In this document: positions 1 through 8,913 of the stretch, piece by piece
How the letters are laid out: each line of letters begins with the position of its first letter
Position numbering within the stretch: the first letter of the stretch is position 1
Origin: SLRI01 sp964402505
GTDB lineage: Bacteria > Pseudomonadota > Alphaproteobacteria > Geminicoccales > Geminicoccaceae
Assembly (NCBI GenBank): GCA_964402505.1
Contig: CAYOCP010000012.1
Coordinates: 54,901-118,900, forward strand
Reading direction: 5' to 3'
Length of the DNA: 64,000 nucleotides
The notes under the pieces: model-generated
Database searches by the model: none
The model's input: only the letters and a program-made list of their open reading frames with translations
What the model was told of the DNA's origin: nothing
Made by a program: the position numbers and the translations under genes

Positions 1-2061
<2,061 letters not shown>

Positions 2062-2337
2062 ATGCCGATGACCGTGGCGGAGATCGAGAAGGCGATCAAG
2101 GCCGCCTTGCCCGATGCCGAGATCATGATCGAGGACCTCGCCGGCGACGGCGACCACTATCGCGCCACCGTCGTCTCGAGCGTCTTCGCGGGCATGCCCC
2201 GGGTTCGCCAGCACCAGCTCGTCTACGACGCGCTCGGCGGCCGCATGGGCGGCGCCCTCCACGCCCTGGCGCTGACCACGCGCACACCCGCCCGACATTC
2301 GGACGAAGCCGCGCTTACGAGGAGAGACCGCTCATGA
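2062..2337 (+). CDS. bolA: BolA family protein
   Basis: Small BolA-fold protein of 91 residues. BolA proteins bind [2Fe-2S] clusters together with monothiol glutaredoxins and take part in iron-sulfur trafficking and iron sensing. The pattern IEKAIKAALPDAEIMIEDLAGDGDHY followed by RVRQHQLVYDAL and ALHALALTTRTP is typical; the conserved C-terminal His is within GALHAL. The ATG follows the purL stop directly, and its own stop overlaps the glutaredoxin ATG by 4 nt (ATGA), so the two are translationally coupled. The pairing with a CGFS glutaredoxin next door supports the function. Confidence 0.93.
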   Translation: MPMTVAEIEKAIKAALPDAEIMIEDLAGDGDHYRATVVSSVFAGMPRVRQHQLVYDALGGRMGGALHALALTTRTPARHSDEAALTRRDRS

Positions 2338-2660
2338 CCGACCCGATCCAGACAACCATCCAGGACCAGATCGCCAAGGACGACGTCGTCCTCTACATGA
2401 AAGGCACGCCGGTCTTCCCGATGTGCGGCTTCTCCGCCGGCATCGTCCAGGTCCTGAACCACTTCGACATCAAGTTCCAGGCCTACAACGTCCTCGACGA
2501 CCAGAACCTGCGCGAGGGCATCAAGGAATTCTCCAACTGGCCAACCATCCCCCAGCTCTACGTCAAGGGCGAGTTCGTCGGCGGCTTCGACATCGTCCGC
2601 GAGATGGCCGAGAACGGCGAGCTCGAGGAGACCCTGAAGGAAAAGGGCGTGGCCGCCTGA
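2334..2660 (+). CDS. grxD: Monothiol glutaredoxin, Grx4 type
   Basis: 108-residue monothiol glutaredoxin with the diagnostic CGFS active site (PMCGFSAG, about residues 28-35), the VLYMKGTP beta strand, the WPTIPQLYVKGEFVGGFDI cis-proline and glutathione-binding segment and a C-terminal EL-rich helix. These proteins ligate a glutathione-bridged [2Fe-2S] cluster and transfer it to acceptors, usually as a heterodimer with BolA, encoded immediately upstream with a 4-nt overlap. Last gene of the purL-bolA-grxD run; a perfect inverted repeat follows 24 bp after the stop. Confidence 0.96.
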   Translation: MTDPIQTTIQDQIAKDDVVLYMKGTPVFPMCGFSAGIVQVLNHFDIKFQAYNVLDDQNLREGIKEFSNWPTIPQLYVKGEFVGGFDIVREMAENGELEETLKEKGVAA

Positions 2661-2684
2661 ACGGCGGCACGGAAAAAAAGGCGG

Positions 2685-2699
2685 GGAGGATGATCCTCC
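2685..2699. terminator. Perfect inverted repeat after grxD, possible terminator
   Basis: GGAGGAT-G-ATCCTCC, a 7-bp perfect palindrome within a longer imperfect GGGG...CCCC hairpin, 24 bp past the grxD stop. A run of seven A lies just upstream, which is a T-tract only for minus-strand transcription; there is no T-tract on the plus strand. A role as a transcript 3'-end structure is inferred from position only. Confidence 0.35.
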
Positions 2700-2725
2700 T
2701 CGAGCCCCGACGCCCCGTCCAGCCC

Positions 2726-2746
2726 TAAAGGGGTCAGGACCCTTTA
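2726..2746. repeat. Short hairpin repeat, copy 1 (AAAGGGGTC-AGG-ACCCTTT)
   Basis: Imperfect palindrome with arms AAAGGG and CCCTTT. A second copy, identical except for one base in the core (ACC to ACT), lies at 6954-6976 in the same orientation. Together they bracket the molybdoenzyme and binding-protein pair. Similar GGGGTCAG...CCTTT palindromes are, as far as I recall, found near REP-associated Y1 transposases in other proteobacteria; no transposase is seen here. The rest of 2747-3113 holds no convincing gene. Confidence 0.7.
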
Positions 2747-3113
2747 CAGCCCTTCCGCCTGACCCGGGCTGCCCTCCCCCACCTCGGGGCTGCCTCCCAC
2801 GGCCGCGCCGTCGACGTTCGCTCGACCGACGGCAAGCGCGTCCGCGACCGCTCCGCCTCCATCGGCTACGTGACGAGCGAGCACGCGCCCGTCGCCGTGA
2901 CCCACGCCACCCGCACGCGTCGCACCCGGCAGCATCGCCGAGCTCGGGGTCAAAACGCGGCTCGAATCGATGCTCTGAGGAGATCGGGCCTAATGCAGCA
3001 GCGGCCGACGACGAGGTGCCCGACAGGATGCCGCCTTGACGACGCATCCGGATAGGCTAGCCTTCGTCGATCCAGGTCGATGCCGGCTGGAAAGAACGGG
3101 GAGGGAAGCTCGG

Positions 3114-5789
3114 ATGACGTGTCCTCGACCCACCAGGCGCGCGTTCCTCCTGGGCGGCGCCGCACTCACGAGTGCCGCGGCACTGCGCGGCTCCACCGCC
3201 CTCGCCACCATCGACCCCAACTCCTTCGCCGATCGGCGCGTCTTCCACGCCACCCATTACGGCCCGTTCGAGGCGGTCGTGCGCGACGGCCGGCTGATCG
3301 GCCTCAACGCCGTGACCGAGCTGGACGCCCGGCCGACCGAGATGCTGATGTACGGCGTCGTCGACCGCACCTACGACAAATCGCGCATCGACCATCCCAT
3401 GATCCGGAAGTCCTACCTGGAGAACTGGGAATCCGGCGACACCAGGCCCGAATTGCGCGGCAAGGAGCCCTATGTCCGCGTCGACTGGGACACCGCCTAC
3501 AGCCTGACCGCCAAGGCGCTGCTCGACACGGCGAGCGAGCACGGCAACGAGGCGATCTTCAGCTCGTCCTATGGCGGCTGGGCCAATGCCGGCAACTTCC
3601 GCCCCAACGTCATGCAGGGCCGCCTGATGAACCTGATCGGCGGCTGCACCCTGACCCAGGGCGACTGGTCGGCCGGCGCCAGCCAGATCTGCCTGCCCAG
3701 GGTCATCGGCGACATGGAGGTCTATTCCGCCCAGACCGCCTGGGAGGTCATCCGCGACAACACCGAGGTCTTCGTGCTGGTCGGCTGCGACCCGATCAAG
3801 AACAACCGTATCGAATACACCGTGGCCGATCATCAGATCTACGGACCCTGGGAGCAGATCCGCGATCGAGGCTGCCGCTTCATCTCGATCAACCCGCAGC
3901 GCACCGCATCCGACGCCTATCTCGAGGCGGAATGGATCAGCATCGTCCCCAATACCGACGTCGCCCTCTTCAGCGCCATGGCGTTCCACGTCCTGGAGAA
4001 AGGCCTCGAGGACCAAGCCTATCTCGACAAATACACGGTCGGCTCCGACAAATGGATCGCCTACATCAAGGGCGAGACCGACGACCAGCCCAAGACGCCG
4101 GAATGGGCGGCACCGATCACCGGCATCGATGCCGACAGGATCCGCGAGCTCGCCGAGCTCTTCGCCACCTCCCGGACCGAGATCGCCGGCGCCTGGTCCC
4201 TGCAGCGCGCCCAGCACGGCGAGATGACCCACTGGGCGATCATCAACTTCTCCGCGCTCACCGGCCAGATCGGCAAGCCCGGCGGCGGCGTCGGCTTCTC
4301 CTGGCACTACGGCTGCGGCGGCATGCCGCAATCGGGCAAATCCACGCCCACCGGCCTGAGCCAGGGCAGGAACTGGGTCAAGGGCATCTGCCCCGCCAGC
4401 CGCATCACCGAGATGCTCGAGAATCCGGGCGCGGAGTTCACCTATAACGGCCGCACCGGCACCTACCCCGACGTCAGGATGATCTACAACGCCGGCAACA
4501 ACTTCATGAGCCATCAGCAGGACACCAACCGGCTGATCCGCGCGCTCGAGAAGGTCGAGACCATCGTCAGCGTCGATGTCTGGTGGACCGCCGCGACACG
4601 CTGGGCCGATATCGTGCTGCCCGCCGCCTCGACCCTCGAGCGCGACGACATCAGCGTCGGCGGCACCTACTCCAACGACAAGATCTACGCCATGAAGAAG
4701 GTGATCGAGCCGGTCGGCGAGAGCCTGTCCGACTACGAGATCTGCGAGGGCCTGGCCGACAAGCTCGGCATCTGGCAGCAGTTCACCGACGGCGAGGAGA
4801 TGATGTTCCACATCCAGGCGGCCTACGAGAAATCGGCGGCGGCGAGACACACGCCCTTCGAGCGGTTCTGGGAGCAGGGCTACGCCCGCCAGGAGGTGCC
4901 CGAGGCGGCGCGCCGCTGGGTCCGCCACGGCGATTTCTACACCGATCCCGAGGCCAACCCGCTGCACACCAATTCCGGCAAGATCGAGATGTTCTGCGAG
5001 GAGATCGCCCAGTTCGGCATCGACGACTGCCCGGGCATGCCGGTCTGGATGGAGAAGCACGAGTATCTGGGCAATGCCGAGCCGGACCAGGTCCACGTCG
5101 TCAGCCCGCATCCCTGGTACCGCCTGCACAGCCAGATGGACCAGTCCGCGAAGCTGCGCGGCCTCTACAAGATCCAGGGCCGCGAGCCCGCGCGCATCAA
5201 CCGCGAGGACGCCGCCTCGCGCGGCATCGAGGACGGCGATCTGGTCGAGCTTTACAACGATCGCGGCACCATCATCGTCGGCGCCATCCTCTCCGACGAC
5301 ATCCGCAAGGGCGTGGTCTCGGTCTATGAGGGCGGCTGGCCGCAGCTCGACAAGAAGGGCCGCTGCAACTCGGGCCTCGTGAACTTCCTGACCTCGACGC
5401 AGCGGGCCTCGGGGCTGAGCCAGGCGACCTCCGCCAACACGGTGCTCTGTCGCATGCGCAAGTGCGAGGACCCGGAGGGCCCGAACCTCGCCTACGAGAA
5501 GCCGGAGATCATCGAGGACCACGAGCTCGCCGCCATCGACGAGGACAAGCTCGGTCTCGATCGGCTCTACGACATCACCGAGGCGCTCCTGGCCGACGTG
5601 ACCGAGGGCGAGCGGATCTTCTACGAGCGCTGCACCGTGTGCCACGGCCCGCGCGAGGTCACCCATTTCACCCAGAACCAGTGGAAGGCCATCACGCCGT
5701 CCATGTTCCCGCGCGCCGGCCTCAACGAGAACGAGGCGACGCTGGTCATGGACTTCCTGATGAAGAACGCCGCCGACGCGGCCATGTGA
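3114..5789 (+). CDS. Tat-exported DMSO/TMAO-reductase family molybdoenzyme with fused C-terminal haem-c domain
   Basis: Periplasmic oxidoreductase of about 891 residues carrying bis-MGD molybdenum. The ATG at 3114 is chosen because a GGGAGGGA ribosome site precedes it and the twin-arginine motif TRRAFLLGG follows at once; the frame is open further upstream. The catalytic part is of the TorA/DorA/BisC type: QGDWSAG carries the expected serine Mo ligand, and AWSLQRAQHGE, MIYNAGNNFMSHQQD and the C-terminal dinucleotide-binding domain (VSPHPWYRLHSQMD, YEGGWPQLD) follow. The last 60 residues hold CTVCH, a c-type haem site, followed by THFTQNQWKAI, which resembles the C-terminal haem domain of the TorC electron donor. 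Enzyme and cytochrome are thus one polypeptide. Substrate (TMAO, DMSO, biotin sulfoxide or other) is unknown. No TorD-like chaperone is nearby. Confidence 0.9.
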   Translation: MTCPRPTRRAFLLGGAALTSAAALRGSTALATIDPNSFADRRVFHATHYGPFEAVVRDGRLIGLNAVTELDARPTEMLMYGVVDRTYDKSRIDHPMIRKSYLENWESGDTRPELRGKEPYVRVDWDTAYSLTAKALLDTASEHGNEAIFSSSYGGWANAGNFRPNVMQGRLMNLIGGCTLTQGDWSAGASQICLPRVIGDMEVYSAQTAWEVIRDNTEVFVLVGCDPIKNNRIEYTVADHQIYGPWEQIRDRGCRFISINPQRTASDAYLEAEWISIVPNTDVALFSAMAFHVLEKGLEDQAYLDKYTVGSDKWIAYIKGETDDQPKTPEWAAPITGIDADRIRELAELFATSRTEIAGAWSLQRAQHGEMTHWAIINFSALTGQIGKPGGGVGFSWHYGCGGMPQSGKSTPTGLSQGRNWVKGICPASRITEMLENPGAEFTYNGRTGTYPDVRMIYNAGNNFMSHQQDTNRLIRALEKVETIVSVDVWWTAATRWADIVLPAASTLERDDISVGGTYSNDKIYAMKKVIEPVGESLSDYEICEGLADKLGIWQQFTDGEEMMFHIQAAYEKSAAARHTPFERFWEQGYARQEVPEAARRWVRHGDFYTDPEANPLHTNSGKIEMFCEEIAQFGIDDCPGMPVWMEKHEYLGNAEPDQVHVVSPHPWYRLHSQMDQSAKLRGLYKIQGREPARINREDAASRGIEDGDLVELYNDRGTIIVGAILSDDIRKGVVSVYEGGWPQLDKKGRCNSGLVNFLTSTQRASGLSQATSANTVLCRMRKCEDPEGPNLAYEKPEIIEDHELAAIDEDKLGLDRLYDITEALLADVTEGERIFYERCTVCHGPREVTHFTQNQWKAITPSMFPRAGLNENEATLVMDFLMKNAADAAM

Positions 5790-5841
5790 CCTTCCGATCC
5801 GACCGGATCTTCGATCGAAGGGGCGCCAGGGGAGACGAGAC

Positions 5842-6945
5842 ATGTGGAGCAAGCTCTGGATGAGCGCGGCGCTCGCCGCCGGCCTCGCGGCCGCATCCGC
5901 GGCCTCGGCCGAGACCGTCCGCGCGACCTCGGGCTTCGGTCCCGACCATCCGATCGCCGTCGCCATCTATCCCGAGCTCAACCAGCGCCTTCGGGCCTTC
6001 ACCAACGGCGCCTGGAACCTCGAGGACGAGCCCTCCGGCCGCGTCGCACCCAACGGGATGAGTGCGGCCCTGCGCGACGGTGTCACCGATCTCGGTGCCC
6101 TCGTGCTGCCCTATTTCTCGGACGACTACGCCGAGGCGTCGCTGCCCTCGGAGCTTTCGATCATCGGCCGAAACAGCCTGGCGATCTCCTCGGCGGTGAC
6201 CGAGTACGTGGCGACCTGCGCGGCATGCCAGGCCGAGTTCGCCCGAAACGGCCAAGTCTATCTCGGCTCCGACGCGACCCCGCCCTACAATCTTTTGACC
6301 AGGATGCCGATCCGCAGCGTCGACGATCTCGCCGGCGTCCGCATCCGCACCGGCGCACCGCTCTTTGCCGCCTTCATCAAGAAGCAGCGCGGGGTGGTGG
6401 TGCAGACGCCGTCATCGGAGCTGGCCGAGAAGCTGCGCATCGGCGCCTACGCCGGCACCTTCAGCGGCAATAACGAGATCGTGGCCTACGGGCTCGAGAA
6501 GCTCGTGCCCTACGTCACAGAGATCGAGCTCGGCGTCTACAACGGCACCGCTGCCACCACGGCGAGCCGCAAGCTCTGGGACCGGATGAACGCCGGCGAC
6601 CGCGCGGCCCTCGCCCGTGCGGCGCAATACGGCCTCGTCAAGGGCGTCGACGAGTTCATGACGGAGGCGAAGGCGGCACGCGAGGTCGAGGGCATCACGT
6701 TCATCCCGATGGACGAGACCCTGAAGGAGGCGAAGCGCGCCTTCATCGACCAGCAGCTCGCCAACGCCACCCGGATTCTCGAGAGCCGCGGCGTGACCGA
6801 CGCCCAGGCCAAGGTCTACCGCTACGTTCTCCTGGTCGGCAAATGGGAAGGCCTGATCACCGACGACACGACGCCCGAGGAGCTGGCCCAGCTCCGCTAC
6901 GACCAGATCTTCGCCCCCCTCGACATGACCACCTACGGCCAATAG
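5842..6945 (+). CDS. TRAP-type periplasmic solute-binding protein (DctP family), orphan
   Basis: 367-residue exported protein with a clear Sec signal peptide (MWSKLWMSAALAAG, cleavage near ASA-ET) and a DctP-type fold: GPDHPIAVAIYPELNQRL, then SVDDLAGVRIRT about residue 155, where TRAP binding proteins carry the carboxylate-binding arginine. AGGGGAGA precedes the ATG. It sits 52 bp after the molybdoenzyme and probably shares its transcript. No DctQ/DctM permease genes lie beside it, so it may serve an unlinked permease, present substrate to the enzyme, or act as a sensor partner. A close cysteine pair (TCAACQ, about residue 124) is unusual. The ligand is unknown. Confidence 0.82.
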   Translation: MWSKLWMSAALAAGLAAASAASAETVRATSGFGPDHPIAVAIYPELNQRLRAFTNGAWNLEDEPSGRVAPNGMSAALRDGVTDLGALVLPYFSDDYAEASLPSELSIIGRNSLAISSAVTEYVATCAACQAEFARNGQVYLGSDATPPYNLLTRMPIRSVDDLAGVRIRTGAPLFAAFIKKQRGVVVQTPSSELAEKLRIGAYAGTFSGNNEIVAYGLEKLVPYVTEIELGVYNGTAATTASRKLWDRMNAGDRAALARAAQYGLVKGVDEFMTEAKAAREVEGITFIPMDETLKEAKRAFIDQQLANATRILESRGVTDAQAKVYRYVLLVGKWEGLITDDTTPEELAQLRYDQIFAPLDMTTYGQ

Positions 6946-6953
6946 GTTCGGCC

Positions 6954-6976
6954 TTAAAGGGGTCAGGACTCTTTAA
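6954..6976. repeat. Short hairpin repeat, copy 2
   Basis: Palindromic element with outer arms TTAAAG and CTTTAA around GGGTCAGGACT, starting 8 bp after the binding-protein stop. It matches the 2726-2746 element except for one core base and lies in direct orientation to it. The pair delimits a 4.2-kb unit holding two genes. Confidence 0.7.
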
Positions 6977-7030
6977 CCCGGAGAACCGTGACCCGAGCCC
7001 TTCTCAACCCTGCGGCGGGGCGGGAAGGTG

Positions 7031-7174
7031 GTTGCATCCGATGCAACATTCGCCCCCGGCGTGTCGCATCCGGTGCAACATCGCGATCCGGCATGTTGCA
7101 TGTCGTGCAACATGCTCGCTTCGGATATTGCAGGAGATGCAACATTTTCCGAGGGATGTTGCATCCCGTGCAAC
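7031..7174. repeat. Array of five 17-bp palindromes spaced at about 32 bp
   Basis: Five copies of a GTTGCAT-NNN-RTGCAAC palindrome: 7031-7047, 7063-7079, 7095-7111, 7127-7143 and 7158-7174. Start-to-start distances are 32, 32, 32 and 31 bp, about three helical turns, so all copies would face the same side of the DNA. Spacers are 15, 15, 15 and 14 bp and partly similar (begin AT, contain CG, end GT/AT). Copies differ mainly in the centre and at one or two arm positions (GTCGCAT, ATTGCAG). No gene overlaps convincingly. The structure fits a phased operator array for a dimeric repressor or an iteron-like protein-binding site; in RNA it would form five small hairpins. Function is inferred. Confidence 0.85.
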
Positions 7175-7179
7175 CTCAG

Positions 7180-7378
7180 GCGACGAGCGAACCCGCCGCG
7201 GCGACGAGCGAACCCGGCGAACCGAGGCGCCAGCTCACCGGTCCGACGAACGAACCCGACCGGTGGCAAACGAACCCGATCGTTGTCAACCCCTTGACGA
7301 AAAGGCTCTTTTTCACGCCTGCGGCACCCTCGAGGGCGGCCGGCGGGGTGGCTGGGAAAAAGGCACCGAGCGAACCCG
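7180..7378. repeat. Direct repeats with core CGAACCCG at about 21-bp multiples
   Basis: Five copies of CGAACCCG at 7188-7195, 7209-7216, 7251-7258, 7271-7278 and 7371-7378. The first two share a 16-bp identical unit (GCGACGAGCGAACCCG) 21 bp apart; the third is 42 bp further, the fourth 20 bp further, the fifth 100 bp further. They follow the palindrome array directly. Between copies four and five lie a GTCAA-CCCC-TTGAC inverted repeat (7285-7298) and an AAAAG-GCT-CTTTT hairpin. No credible coding frame covers this stretch. Interpreted as a second set of protein-binding sites or a decayed repeat-rich element. Confidence 0.7.
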
Positions 7379-7406
7379 AGGCAGGCTTGCGCCGGAATGC
7401 GAACTA

Positions 7407-7425
7407 GGCTATAAGTCCTATAGCC
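7407..7425. promoter_or_regulatory. Inverted repeat GGCTATA-AGTCC-TATAGCC
   Basis: Perfect 7-bp arms around a 5-bp centre, AT-rich for this genome, about 126 bp before the permease start at 7552. It could be an operator or contain a -10 element (TATAAG or TATAGC). Nothing clearly coding is seen between here and 7552. Confidence 0.45.
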
Positions 7426-7551
7426 GCGACCGGCAGGCAGGGGGGCGAATGCCGTTGTTCGAGCTTTCCGGATCGAGGTGCGGCGGCCCGTCTCCCGCCA
7501 GGGGGACCCGACGCCATTCCCCTGGCCCCCGCCGCCCGCTATGCCAGGGCC

Positions 7552-7995
7552 ATGACGGTCATCTGGCTCGGCCTCGTTCTCGCGGGCGGCATCCTGCTCG
7601 GCATCCAGCCGACGCTCAATGCCGGGCTGGCACGCCATCTCGGCCACCCGCTCAGCGCCTCGCTCGTGTCCTTCGGCACGGCGACGCTGCTGCTCCTCGC
7701 GCTCGCCCTGCTGCTCCGTCCGCCCGCGCCGTCGCTGGCCGGGCTTCGGGCGATACCGCTCTGGCTCTGGTGCGGCGGCGCCATGGGTGCGGCCTACGTC
7801 ACCATCGCCCTCATGGCGACACCGCGCCTCGGCGCCGCCCCGGTCATCGCCCTCGTCATCTGCGGCCAGCTCGCCGCCGCCCTCGTGATCGACAGCTTCG
7901 GCCTCATGGGCCTCCCGGCGCGCCCCTTCGACTGGACCAAGCTCCTTGGCGCCCTCTGCCTCGTCGCCGGCACCGTCCTCATCCGCTGGCGCTGA
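7552..7995 (+). CDS. DMT-superfamily small membrane permease (DUF606/YdcZ type)
   Basis: 147-residue integral membrane protein with about five hydrophobic helices, for example LGLVLAGGILLGIQPTLNAGLA at the N-terminus and LLGALCLVAGTVLIRW at the end. The GxQPTLNAxLxxxLGxPLxAxLxSF pattern at residues 18-40 is characteristic of DUF606 half-size EamA-like transporters. These export small molecules and normally work as dimers; the substrate here is unknown. Its 3' end overlaps the tail of the convergent gcvPB-like remnant by 17 bp. It is the first intact gene after the repeat arrays, so any regulation from them would reach it first. Confidence 0.85.
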   Translation: MTVIWLGLVLAGGILLGIQPTLNAGLARHLGHPLSASLVSFGTATLLLLALALLLRPPAPSLAGLRAIPLWLWCGGAMGAAYVTIALMATPRLGAAPVIALVICGQLAAALVIDSFGLMGLPARPFDWTKLLGALCLVAGTVLIRWR

Positions 7996-8618
7996 GGGCC
8001 TGCTCGCCGCGCCGCTCCCGCTTCTCGAGGGAGGCCCGCCAGGTCATCGCACAGGTCCAGGCATGGGCCTTCATGAGCTGCGGCACGTTGCCCCAGAATT
8101 TGCGCACCTTGCCGACGCTCTCGGGCCGGTCGTGGTCGAGCCTGAAGCGCCCCCTCCTCGACGACCACCGGCTCGGGCACGAAGCGGGCGAGCACGGCCG
8201 TGCAGCCATGGGCGCCGACGGCGGGGCCGTTGCCGCCCTTGGGTGCGCCGAAGGCCTTGTGCAGCATGAACATGCAGGCATCGAAGCCGAGCTCGGCGGC
8301 GCGGAGCTTGCCCATGAAGCCGTTGAAGTCGGCATGGTCCCAGGAGCAGAGGCCGCCCGCCTCGTGCACGTTCCGGATCCAGTCGGTGATCTCGGGATTG
8401 TAGATGCCCATGTCGTCCGGATTGCCGACCATGAGCGCCGAATTGGACCTCATGGTGCAGGTGCCGAAGAGGCTGATCCCCGTCATGCCGAGCGTTTCCC
8501 GGCTCAGATGGAGGAAATGCCGAAGCACGTCGTGCTCGCTCATCTCGGGCAGCGCCGCCGGCACCCGGCGGGTCATGCCGGCCGGCACGAGGGCCGTGAC
8601 CTGCCACTGAACGTTCAT
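7979..8618 (-). pseudogene. Decayed GcvPB-like (glycine dehydrogenase subunit 2 family) fragment
   Basis: Remnant of a PLP-dependent GcvPB-type protein. Reading from 8618, PEMSEHDVLRHFLHLS and SLFGTCTMRSN match the family N-terminus. The sequence then jumps directly to NPDDMGIYNPEITDWI and HEAGGLCSWDHADFNG, so about 140 residues are deleted. The PLP-lysine segment MLHKAFGAPKGGNG remains. After VVVEEG (about 8150-8154, a run of five C on the plus strand) the frame shifts, and the true continuation (RFRLDHDRPESVGKV, QLMKAHAWTCAMT) is in another frame ending at 7979, well short of the normal C-terminus. Three independent lesions make function unlikely, though the frameshift alone could be a sequencing error. 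Confidence 0.8.
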
Positions 8619-8640
8619 CCATCGACGACTGGTCGAGGAT

Positions 8641-8913
8641 GAAATACCGCCGCTTCATCGAGGCGACCCGGCCGCCCGGACCGCCCATGTCCTGGACACG
8701 ATCCAGGCGAGCCTCAGGGCCGTCGGCGCCAGCCTCGCCGACGTCGTCCGCGCCCGCGTCCTCGTCCGCGACATCGACATGTGGGAGCCCGTGGCCCGAA
8801 CGCATGGCCGCTACTTCCGGGACCATCGCCCCGTCAACATGCTGGTCGAGGCGAAGCTGGTCGGCGATCACCTGGTCGAGATCGAGGCCGACGCGGTGGT
8901 TCCTCGAGCGTAG
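8641..8913 (+). pseudogene. RidA/YjgF-family C-terminal remnant
   Basis: The plus-strand frame reads AHVLDTIQASLRAVGASLADVV, then RVLVRDIDMWEPVARTHGRYF, RPVNMLVEAKLV and VEIEADAVV before TAG at 8911. This is the C-terminal two thirds of a RidA-type enamine/imine deaminase. The N-terminal strands (usual first 40-45 residues) are missing, replaced at about 8640 by the start of the gcvPB-like remnant on the other strand. The 3' end overlaps the convergent BKACE gene by 46 bp. Read as a truncated relic left by a deletion; a short functional product cannot be excluded but has no evident start signal. Confidence 0.7.

Noticed and set aside
2800..3010. Possible aminomethyltransferase-like fragment (SIGYVTSEHAP)
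   Set aside because: Similarity is a few residues only, with no flanking motifs; treated as chance in a non-coding stretch.
3057..5966. 969-residue minus-strand open frame over the molybdoenzyme
   Set aside because: Antisense to a clearly real gene with complete family motifs; GC-rich codon use leaves the opposite frame open. No family likeness.
7031..7174. CRISPR array
   Set aside because: Repeats are only 17 bp, degenerate and palindromic, spacers are 14-15 bp and similar to each other, and no cas genes are present.
6843..8642. 599-residue plus-strand frame across the repeat region and permease
   Set aside because: Crosses the palindrome arrays and several genes; no domain and no start signal.
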